Below, piece after piece: positions 34,879 through 41,646 of a DNA stretch of 41,646 nucleotides (its first letter is position 1; each line of letters starts with the position of its first letter). Source of the stretch: Flavobacterium sp. (GTDB taxonomy: Bacteria; Bacteroidota; Bacteroidia; Flavobacteriales; Flavobacteriaceae); assembly GCF_027482425.1 (NCBI RefSeq), contig NZ_JAIXWA010000074.1, positions 1 through 41,646 of the forward strand, read 5' to 3'. Position numbers and translations under genes: made by a program. The notes under the pieces are model-generated. The model saw only the letters and a program-made list of their open reading frames with translations, searched no databases and was not told where the DNA came from.

Positions 34879-36432
34879 CTACTCAATATTCTCAATTCTT
34901 TGAATTTTGGGATTTTTTTCTAAAAAGTCCTCAAACCTTATATATGATTGTGCTGAATACACACCTGATTGCTCTATTCCAAAATATTTACATTGGGCAC
35001 AATATGCTATCAAACCCGATGTTCCAAGACCACTAAAGATATCCATAACCGAGTCCCCCTTATCGGTTGTTGATAAAATACAAATCATTGGAATCTCAAA
35101 ATCAAACAAAGCATTGTGGAGGAGTGTCAGTCCTTTACTTGAAAGTAACTTTTTTAGATAGGAATTATTGATTACATTGGTTTCAATCAAACTATTAACC
35201 ATACCGGCTCCGTCATTCTCATTTCTTTCATCCTTGTTAGTTTCATAGAAAAATACATTCCTGAATTTTCTTTTTTTATCTTTATTTCCATAGGTAATTC
35301 GTCCTAAAAATTCGTCTGCTTCATTAAACCAATTATCTCTCCACTTATATTTTTTAGCATCAAGAACAAAATGAAATATATGTTCCATAGATGGTTGAAA
35401 TAAATTGTTATTGTCGTATGGAGGGTTATTCTTGAACCAAATCACCTTCTGTGCAGTAATTAAATGTTCTTTCTCAAGGGCTAACAATAGTTTCTCCGGG
35501 ACATTTAAGTAATTTCCATTTTTTCGGACATCCATAATGTTAATCCATATACTACCGGTGGGTTTTAATGTTCTTATACATTCTCTAACATATACAACCA
35601 TTTTGTCTATGTATTCTTTGATTGTATCTTCTTGTCCTAATTGTTTAAGATTACTTTTTTTAACTCCCTTTTTTACACTCTTTCCATCTTCCGAATATGT
35701 TCTGATGGAATTTGGATAGGGTGGTGACGAACAGACACAATCAATTGTTTGGTCTTCAACAATATCAGATAAGTCCTCACAACTTCTTGTATATATCTTA
35801 AATGAATCGTGATTATTTAATTTAAGTTTTTTTACTTTTTTTTCATTCTTCTTTTCACCAACAATATTTTTTAGATAAGTTTCAATTGCGGAAATAGATT
35901 TTGATTTATTTAATTCTTCTAATTTTTCCCAAGCAGAATCATCATCTATTTTGTTGTCCAATTCTTTTACTAACTTAAAGGATGTCAATACTCTTTTTAT
36001 TGTGCTACCTTTACAATTGGTGTTAGCTAATAACTCATCTCTTTTTTGTTTTCCTTCTTTATCTCCTTTACCTCTACTAATATTATAATACTCCCCGATT
36101 ATCATATACTCTTTCGCTACCTGAATCTCTGTTTTTGTTCTTTGAAGTTGTAGTGAAACAATCATATACTCGGTCACCTCATAATCCTCAATATCTTCTA
36201 TTAAGACAGGAATGGTGTCAAAACGAGTGGAAAATTTAGCACAATAATATCTTCTGTTACCGGATATAATAAGACCTGATTTTGTTATTTTTATTGGTTG
36301 GTCAATACCTCTTTCTTCAATGTTTTTATATAATTGAATGTCTTCAAACTTTTGCAACGAAAATTTGCCGTAAAACTCCTCTATGAATGGATTTGGGCGA
36401 ACTTCTGAAATTTGTTTTATTTCTAATCTCAT
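34879..36432 (-). CDS. ParB-domain/DNA methyltransferase fusion
   Basis: A 517-residue protein. Residues 1-100 form a ParB/Srx-like domain: KQISEVRPNPF at the start, ERGIDQPIKITKSG, and SGNRRYYCA at 57-65, the place of the ParB GxRR box. A charged helical linker follows (100-205). The rest is a beta-class amino-methyltransferase: motif IV SPPY at 236-239 in IDCVCSSPPYPNSIRTY, and SAM-binding motif I DIFSGLGTSGLIA at 464-476, in the order IV before I. SPPY fits N4-cytosine as well as N6-adenine enzymes. Such fusions are known from phages and mobile elements. It follows a 120-residue gene with a 3-bp gap. No restriction gene is in the same operon; the divergent Type IIG-like enzyme carries its own methylase. 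Confidence 0.9.
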   Translation of the reverse strand: MRLEIKQISEVRPNPFIEEFYGKFSLQKFEDIQLYKNIEERGIDQPIKITKSGLIISGNRRYYCAKFSTRFDTIPVLIEDIEDYEVTEYMIVSLQLQRTKTEIQVAKEYMIIGEYYNISRGKGDKEGKQKRDELLANTNCKGSTIKRVLTSFKLVKELDNKIDDDSAWEKLEELNKSKSISAIETYLKNIVGEKKNEKKVKKLKLNNHDSFKIYTRSCEDLSDIVEDQTIDCVCSSPPYPNSIRTYSEDGKSVKKGVKKSNLKQLGQEDTIKEYIDKMVVYVRECIRTLKPTGSIWINIMDVRKNGNYLNVPEKLLLALEKEHLITAQKVIWFKNNPPYDNNNLFQPSMEHIFHFVLDAKKYKWRDNWFNEADEFLGRITYGNKDKKRKFRNVFFYETNKDERNENDGAGMVNSLIETNVINNSYLKKLLSSKGLTLLHNALFDFEIPMICILSTTDKGDSVMDIFSGLGTSGLIAYCAQCKYFGIEQSGVYSAQSYIRFEDFLEKNPKIQRIENIE

Positions 36433-36435
36433 AAT

Positions 36436-36798
36436 CTATTCAAAATATGTTGGGTAGAATTTAATTAGTTCATCTCTTGCGATTTTTTTGGCATCCTCCA
36501 ATAATCTTTCGTCATTTATGTCTTTGTATTGACTAACAGAGTTTATGACGAATTTTATTCGTCTTTTCACCGCTTTGTCACCGGGAACAACAAACACACT
36601 TCCCACATAAACATTTTCCTCCTGTATGTCACTTAATGAAATATCAATCTTCGGTTCGTAAAATGGTTGAAGTATTTTATATGCCGGGTCAAGTTCGTTT
36701 AGAACCAACTCAAGTTCTTTAATTTTGTTTATAATAACTTCCCTATCTTTTTTTAAGGTTTGAAAACCCTCTTCGTTAAGTGTAACCAATAAACCCAT
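36436..36798 (-). CDS. Coiled-coil protein of unknown function
   Basis: A 120-residue protein. The first ~45 residues predict a long charged helix or hairpin (FQTLKKDREVIINKIKELELVLNELDP). A beta-like centre follows (NVYVGSVFVVPGDKAVKRRIKFVINS) and then an acidic-basic helical tail. The outline, a helical hairpin then G-x-x-(V/F)-x-V, recalls GreA/GreB-type factors, but the match is too weak to call. It lies 3 bp upstream of the ParB-methyltransferase and must be co-transcribed with it, so it is a candidate partner or specificity factor. Confidence 0.72.
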   Translation of the reverse strand: MGLLVTLNEEGFQTLKKDREVIINKIKELELVLNELDPAYKILQPFYEPKIDISLSDIQEENVYVGSVFVVPGDKAVKRRIKFVINSVSQYKDINDERLLEDAKKIARDELIKFYPTYFE

Positions 36799-36894
36799 AA
36801 TTGTATTTTTAATAATCCTCGCAATTTAGCAAAAAAATATAAAGGTTCAATTGGTCTTTTTTAAGTCATTGATATTATGTTATTTATGTTTAGT

Positions 36895-37491
36895 TCACCC
36901 CAACACCTCATAAAAATATCTCTTCTCCTTTGAGTTATATATTGCACCACCCTTTTCATAAGTCAAGTCATACTCTTTGAGGTAAATTCGTCCCTCTTTA
37001 TATGAATTGGGGTCACATATAAGTTCAAGTTTGTCTACAATGTCCTCTGCAACGAGCATATCTTCTGCACAATCAATTAAAAAGTGTGTGTGGTAGTATT
37101 TGTCTTCCGTATTCTTTTCAATTGCATAGAATAGAGTTAATTGATTCTTTTCCATCTGTAAGTTTTTAAGTTCACCAAATAAATGTCTCATCTTATTTTT
37201 TAGGTCATCTACATTTGAACTTCCGGGCACTACATCTCCAAAATAACTCCAATAATGATTTCTAACCCATTTAATTGTTTGGTTATGTTCCTTTTTACTC
37301 AATCGTCTTCTTTTTCTAAATAATTCATCTAACACAGAATGATGTATGTAACGAGTTGGTGAACCTGATTTAGATGTTATAAATTTAGTTTTGGTGGGGT
37401 CAATATTTTTAATTCTTTGTTTGTAAGTTGATGATGAAATAGGATATAATTTTAATATTTCAATCTTTGTATACCATTCATTAGTTAGCAT
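36895..37491 (-). CDS. Helix-turn-helix protein with HUH-like (Rep/relaxase-like) domain
   Basis: A 198-residue protein. The N-terminal ~60 residues look like an excisionase/MerR-type winged helix (YTKIEILKLYPISSSTYKQRI ... RYIHHSVLDELF), followed by a basic stretch (RKRRRLSKKEH). The second half contains LTLFYAIEKNTEDKYYHTHFLIDC: H-x-H inside hydrophobic residues is the HUH metal motif of replication initiators and relaxases, and the segment before it fits their strand pattern. Tyrosines near the end (GGAIYNSKEKRYFY) could serve as the nucleophile. Alternatively it is only a transcriptional regulator of the divergent restriction gene. Both are inference; a real gene is likely. Confidence 0.78.
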   Translation of the reverse strand: MLTNEWYTKIEILKLYPISSSTYKQRIKNIDPTKTKFITSKSGSPTRYIHHSVLDELFRKRRRLSKKEHNQTIKWVRNHYWSYFGDVVPGSSNVDDLKNKMRHLFGELKNLQMEKNQLTLFYAIEKNTEDKYYHTHFLIDCAEDMLVAEDIVDKLELICDPNSYKEGRIYLKEYDLTYEKGGAIYNSKEKRYFYEVLG

Positions 37492-37540
37492 AATAAATCT
37501 ATCTTTAATTATTAAAGTTTATTTGATACAAAATGACTTT

Positions 37541-37652
37541 GAGATACTATTTGTAAAGGATTTTTAATCTTAATGATTAAAATAACCGACCACTTTATGA
37601 TGACTATCTCGTATGAAGTATTTCTCTCTTTACAATAAGTAGATGATTAAGA
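37541..37652. promoter_or_regulatory. Divergent control region with paired inverted motifs
   Basis: The 223-bp gap 37492-37714 lies between divergent genes. GAGATA (37541), TTGTAAAG (37551-37558) and ATCTTAAT (37568-37575) recur inverted as TATCTC (37605), CTTTACAA (37628-37635) and ATTAAGAT (37645-37652), in the same left-to-right order. The last two pairs keep a 17-bp spacing on both sides. This may be an operator, or chance in AT-rich DNA. Confidence 0.35.
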
Positions 37653-37687
37653 TAAAAAAGTCAAATAATTAAAAGTTTTTTTTGTAT

Positions 37688-37695
37688 TATATTTG
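37688..37695 (+). promoter_or_regulatory. Putative -7 element of the restriction-methyltransferase gene
   Basis: TATATTTG fits TAnnTTTG, 19 bases before the ATG at 37715. It also argues against the in-frame upstream start at 37682. Confidence 0.6.
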
Positions 37696-37714
37696 TCTTT
37701 TTAGTATTACAATT

Positions 37715-40700
37715 ATGACTTTACATCAATATATTGAAACCATAAATCAACGATTTAGGTTAGGAAATGCAACGGAGCATACATTTCGTGGTGATTTACA
37801 GCACTTGTTAGAATCTTTAGTTACCGATATTCGTGCGACTAACGAACCTAAAAGACAATCTTGTGGTGCACCCGATTATATTATCACTCGTGGCGATATA
37901 CCTGTTGGATTTATTGAAGCTAAAGATGTTGGTGACAAAGACCTTGAAGGAAAAAAGAAAACCGGTAATCAAGAACAATTTGACCGATATAAAACAGGTC
38001 TTGCTAACTTGATTATAACCGATTATATAGATTTTCATTTTTATAGAGATGGTATTTTTACAACTAAAATATCCATTGGTAAAGTTGAAAATGGTTCTAT
38101 CGTTCCACAACCTGAAAACTATGACCAATTTACCCAATTGTTTAAGAATTTTTGTGAAACTATTTCACAATCTATAAAGTCCCCAACACGACTTGCGGAG
38201 ATGATGGCGGGTAAGGCTCGTTTAATGGCTGACATTATTGAAAAGTCATTGAATGAGGATGATGAAAATGAAAATTTGTCAAATTTGAAAAGACAAATGT
38301 TATCTTTTCAAAAGATGTTGATATCTGATATTGATAATAAATCCTTCTCTGACCTATATTCACAAACAATTGCCTATGGAATGTTTGCGGCTCGTTACCA
38401 CGACCCAACACTACAAAACTTTTCAAGGGAAGAAGCGGTCAAGTTAATTCCAAAGAGTAACCCATTTTTAAGAAAGTTATTTAAGGATATTGCCGATGAA
38501 GATTTAGATACAAGGTTGGTATGGATAATTGATGAATTAGTGAATGTTTTTCTTGCTTCTGATGTTGCTACCATTATGAAAAACTTTGGTAAGTCAACCA
38601 AACAAGAAGACCCCGTAGTTCACTTTTATGAAACATTCTTGGGGGCATACAATCCAGCACTTCGCAAAGCAAGAGGGGTTTGGTATACACCTCAACCGGT
38701 AGTTAATTTTATTGTGCGTGCTGTGGATGATATACTAAAAACAGAATTTGATTTACCGGAAGGATTGGCTGATTCAAGTAAGAAGAAAATCAAAGTTAAT
38801 TATCAAGGGAAACAAATTGAAAAAGAAGTTCACAAGGTTCAGATATTAGACCCTGCAACCGGAACAGGAACTTTTCTTGCGGAGACCATCAAACATATTC
38901 ATAAGAAGTATGAAGGTATGCAAGGGATTTGGAGTAAGTATGTGGAGGATGATTTGATTCCTCGTGTCAACGGATTTGAGTTGTTGATGGCATCCTATGC
39001 GATGGCACATCTAAAATTAGATATGTTGTTAACCGAAACAGGTTATGTTCCAACAAAAGACCAACGACTACGAGTTTTTCTTACCAACTCATTAGAAGAA
39101 CCACACCCTGATTCAGGAACTTTATGGGGAAATTTACTTTCTGATGAAGCAGACCAAGCCAATGAGGTAAAAAGGGACACACCTGTTATGTGTATTATTG
39201 GGAATCCACCTTATAGTGGAGAAAGTGCTAATAAGGGAGAGTGGATTATGAAGTTGATGGAAGATTATAAAAAAGAGCCGGGTGGAGTTCAAAAACTTCA
39301 GGAAAGAAACCCAAAATGGATAAATGATGACTATGTAAAGTTTTTAAGATATGGACAACATTACATTGAAAAAAACGGACAAGGAGTTTTGGCATTTATT
39401 AACCCACACGGGTTTTTAGATAATCCTACTTTTAGAGGGATGCGTTGGAACTTACTTAAAACCTATGATAAGATATACACAATAGACCTTCACGGAAATA
39501 GCAAGAAAAAAGAAACCGCACCTGACGGAAGTCCTGATGTAAATGTATTTGATATTATGCAGGGAGTTTCTATAAACTTGTTTGTAAAAACCGGAAAGAA
39601 AAAACCAAGTGAATTAGGGAAAGTATTTCATTTTGATTTATATGGCAAACGAGAGTTCAAATATAATTTATTGACTGAAAACACTATTGGCTCAATAAAA
39701 TATAAAGAACTTCCCAATGTTTCTCCTAATTTTTTCTTTGTTAATAAAGATTTTGAGGCTCAGAATCAGTATTCTAAAGGTTTTTTAATTAGCGATTTAT
39801 TTTCCATAAATAATGTAGGAATAGCAACGGCTAAAGATGCGATTTTAATAAATTACAAAAAAGATGATTTAATTTCAAATGTTGAAAATTTCTACTCAAT
39901 TGAAGCCGATAAATCATTGATAAAATCAATTTCTTATCGTTTGTTTGACGATAGGTATATTTACTACGATATGAAAATTGTTGAACGAGCAAGAGAAAAA
40001 ATTATGTATAATTTTCTCAAAGGAGAGAATTTGGGATTGTCACTTTGTAAACAATTCAAAACAGGAGATAATTATTTTCACGCCTTTATATCTAATAAAA
40101 TAATAGAAAGTTCGTATGTTTCTAATAGAACAAGTGAAATAACCTCAACTTTTCCATTATACAAATACCCCGACAAAAACGGACAACAAACCATAGACAT
40201 ATCATCAGAAAGAACTCCTAATCTTAATACTGATATTGTTAAAGAAATATCCGGAAAAATTGGGTTAACCTTTACTACCGAGAAAGAGATGACCAAAGAT
40301 ACTTTTGCTCCAATTGATATTTTGGATTACATCTATGCTGTATTACATTGTCCAACCTACCGAGAGAAATATAAGGAGTTTCTAAAAATAGATTTTCCGC
40401 GAGTTCCCTATCCAAAAAATAAAGATACATTTTGGAAATTGGTTAAGTTGGGTGGTGAGATTAGACAAATCCATTTATTAGAAAGTGCGGTGGTGGACAA
40501 ACCAATCTCCAAATATCCACACACCGGAACTAATGTTGTCGGTAAAACCAAATATGAAAATAGTAATGTTTACATCAACGAAACACAATGTTTTGAGGAT
40601 GTCCCGGAAGTTGCGTGGAACTTTTATATTGGAGGTTATCAACCGGCACAAAAATGGTTAAAAGACCGAAAAGATAGAGAACTTCAAATAGACGACATAA

Positions 40701-40780
40701 GACATTATATGAAGATTATCGTTGCGTTAACCGAGACCGACAGATTGATGAAAGAAATTGATAAAATTGAAATTGAGTAA
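37715..40780 (+). CDS. Single-chain restriction endonuclease-methyltransferase (Type IIG/ISP-like)
   Basis: A 1021-residue protein. The N-terminal nuclease domain has a PD-(D/E)xK signature: Asp54 in GAPDYII and Glu68-x-Lys70 in GFIEAKD. A helical connector leads to RKARGVWYTPQPVVNFIV (about 317-334). The gamma-class N6-adenine methylase has motif I DPATGTGTF at 379-387 and motif IV NPPY at 497-500. The C-terminal ~450 residues should hold target recognition (Type ISP-like specificity region, with FINPHGFLDNPTFRGMR after the methylase). No helicase or SNF2 motifs are visible between nuclease and methylase, so it is not a full Type ISP enzyme. One chain would cut and modify DNA. A DUF262 gene follows 5 bp downstream. 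Confidence 0.92.
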   Translation: MTLHQYIETINQRFRLGNATEHTFRGDLQHLLESLVTDIRATNEPKRQSCGAPDYIITRGDIPVGFIEAKDVGDKDLEGKKKTGNQEQFDRYKTGLANLIITDYIDFHFYRDGIFTTKISIGKVENGSIVPQPENYDQFTQLFKNFCETISQSIKSPTRLAEMMAGKARLMADIIEKSLNEDDENENLSNLKRQMLSFQKMLISDIDNKSFSDLYSQTIAYGMFAARYHDPTLQNFSREEAVKLIPKSNPFLRKLFKDIADEDLDTRLVWIIDELVNVFLASDVATIMKNFGKSTKQEDPVVHFYETFLGAYNPALRKARGVWYTPQPVVNFIVRAVDDILKTEFDLPEGLADSSKKKIKVNYQGKQIEKEVHKVQILDPATGTGTFLAETIKHIHKKYEGMQGIWSKYVEDDLIPRVNGFELLMASYAMAHLKLDMLLTETGYVPTKDQRLRVFLTNSLEEPHPDSGTLWGNLLSDEADQANEVKRDTPVMCIIGNPPYSGESANKGEWIMKLMEDYKKEPGGVQKLQERNPKWINDDYVKFLRYGQHYIEKNGQGVLAFINPHGFLDNPTFRGMRWNLLKTYDKIYTIDLHGNSKKKETAPDGSPDVNVFDIMQGVSINLFVKTGKKKPSELGKVFHFDLYGKREFKYNLLTENTIGSIKYKELPNVSPNFFFVNKDFEAQNQYSKGFLISDLFSINNVGIATAKDAILINYKKDDLISNVENFYSIEADKSLIKSISYRLFDDRYIYYDMKIVERAREKIMYNFLKGENLGLSLCKQFKTGDNYFHAFISNKIIESSYVSNRTSEITSTFPLYKYPDKNGQQTIDISSERTPNLNTDIVKEISGKIGLTFTTEKEMTKDTFAPIDILDYIYAVLHCPTYREKYKEFLKIDFPRVPYPKNKDTFWKLVKLGGEIRQIHLLESAVVDKPISKYPHTGTNVVGKTKYENSNVYINETQCFEDVPEVAWNFYIGGYQPAQKWLKDRKDRELQIDDIRHYMKIIVALTETDRLMKEIDKIEIE

Positions 40781-40785
40781 AAATT

Positions 40786-41646
40786 ATGGAAGATATTTTT
40801 AGACCAAGTAGTTTAACCATTAAACAATTATTCGGGAATACGGATAGTTTATATCAAATACCAAGATACCAAAGACCCTATTCTTGGGGTGATGACCAAC
40901 TTGAAAAGTTATGGGATGATTTATTGGAAGCTAAAGAGAATGACCCAAATTATTTTTTGGGTTCGGTAATTACTGCTAAATCGGAGGACAGCACAAGTTA
41001 TTTAGATATTGTAGATGGTCAACAAAGGTTAACAACATTAACCATCTTACTTTGCGTTTACAGAGATTTGTTCCCAAACATAAATGAAGATTTATTAGAT
41101 TCTGACCCATTTGCTATTGACAATAAAGTTATAGGTAGTTCAATTAGATTTAATGATAGATTTGAAAGATTGAGGTTACGCACCCATTCTAACCATCAAA
41201 GTGATTTTGATTCTATTGTATTAAATGGTGACACCACCAATCTAAAAAAACCAACAAAACAAGATTTAAGAAAGGACGAACCAAAACATAAGTTTATAAA
41301 TACAGCACATTTCTTTACCAACAAATTAAAAGATTTAGGTAAAGATGATGCGGGTGGATTGATAAATTATCTTTTTAATAGTGTAAAAATTATTAGGATT
41401 GATTGTCAGTCAGTGGCATTTGCTATTAAATTATTTCAAGTCCTAAACGATAGAGGATTGGATTTGTCCAATGCGGACTTAATTAAGAGTTTCTTAATAG
41501 GTCAGATTCAAAAAAAATATATTGGTGACGGAGAATTGAAAAAGCAGAAGGAAGACCAATTTATGGACGATTGGAAGGTATGTGAAAACTATTCAAATGA
41601 TACCCAGACATCTTTGAACGATTTGTTTGTAATGTATGAATATTAC
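40786..41646 (+). CDS. DUF262-family protein (GmrSD/SspE-like), partial
   Basis: An open frame from the ATG at 40786 to the window end: 287 codons, no stop. The motifs are those of DUF262: IPRYQRPYSW at 25-34, DGQQRLTTL at 77-85 and, near residue 222, LNDRGLDLSNADLIKS. DUF262 is a ParB-fold NTPase domain. Fused to a DUF1524 HNH nuclease it forms the modification-dependent restriction enzyme GmrSD and the phosphorothioate-sensing SspE; the expected DUF1524 part is beyond the window. Its start lies 5 bp after the restriction-methyltransferase stop, so the two form an operon. Codon use and AT content match the rest of the island. Confidence 0.9.
   Translation, partial: MEDIFRPSSLTIKQLFGNTDSLYQIPRYQRPYSWGDDQLEKLWDDLLEAKENDPNYFLGSVITAKSEDSTSYLDIVDGQQRLTTLTILLCVYRDLFPNINEDLLDSDPFAIDNKVIGSSIRFNDRFERLRLRTHSNHQSDFDSIVLNGDTTNLKKPTKQDLRKDEPKHKFINTAHFFTNKLKDLGKDDAGGLINYLFNSVKIIRIDCQSVAFAIKLFQVLNDRGLDLSNADLIKSFLIGQIQKKYIGDGELKKQKEDQFMDDWKVCENYSNDTQTSLNDLFVMYEYY

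Noticed and set aside
35407..35427. Second NPPY motif (residues 336-339) in the ParB-methyltransferase as the catalytic site
   Set aside because: The SPPY at 236-239 sits in the standard IDCVCSSPPY motif IV context followed by the usual downstream blocks; the later NPPY is in a loop-like segment after KVIWFKN, which is itself a common feature of this family.
37715..41646. Full Type ISP, BREX or DISARM system
   Set aside because: No helicase, PglZ, ATPase BrxC or phospholipase-D-like gene is visible in the window; only the single-chain nuclease-methylase and a DUF262 protein.

Overview
The window comes from a Bacteroidota genome, almost certainly a Flavobacteriaceae member close to Flavobacterium. 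Evidence: promoters of the TTG/TTTG-N~19-TAnnTTTG type; absence of Shine-Dalgarno sequences; C-terminal type A type IX secretion (T9SS) sorting domains; a PID-CTERM-like small protein; the long-form GAPDH with an N-terminal extension; and a DUF2279 protein beside mltG. No database search was run: all assignments come from motifs, lengths and context read in the sequence.

Positions 1-33180 are ordinary chromosome. In order: the tail of a T9SS protein; a PID-CTERM-like small protein; prfC; a folding/envelope cluster (two PpiC/SurA-type isomerases, a MoxR ATPase, a four-helix membrane protein); aconitase; two related secreted proteins of unknown function; GAPDH; an HtrA protease; the dapF-GNAT-mltG-DUF2279 operon; a secreted lysozyme-like protein; the dnaA-phosphatase-methylase operon; a thioesterase; a YigZ protein; a HAD phosphatase with ribD; a GNAT with prmC; an ABC-transporter permease; hisS; and a 1597-residue T9SS surface protein. 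Most transcription units end in clear hairpin terminators. Two copies of a GGGCGTT...CCCTAACGC structured repeat lie at 21860 and 26425.

At 33186-33225 the minus strand carries the 3' half of a tRNA with a CAT anticodon, cut in the anticodon loop and followed by its own terminator. This looks like the attachment scar of an integrated element that runs to the right and past the window end. No integrase is visible. Inside the element are three small minus-strand genes (two lipoproteins and a Cys-rich membrane protein) bracketed by an imperfect 51-bp direct repeat, a 73-residue protein, and then a DNA-modification/defence block. The block has a minus-strand arm (a 198-residue protein with a helix-turn-helix and an HUH-like HTH motif, a 120-residue unknown, and a ParB-domain/DNA-methyltransferase fusion). 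The divergent plus-strand arm is a single-chain restriction-methyltransferase (Type IIG/ISP-like) followed 5 bp later by a DUF262 (GmrSD/SspE-like) protein cut by the window edge.

The items I would look at first are this divergent defence block, the tRNA-half boundary with its nested repeat, and a paired ATCGATAAAA motif with a 20-bp period upstream of two unrelated genes for exported proteins.
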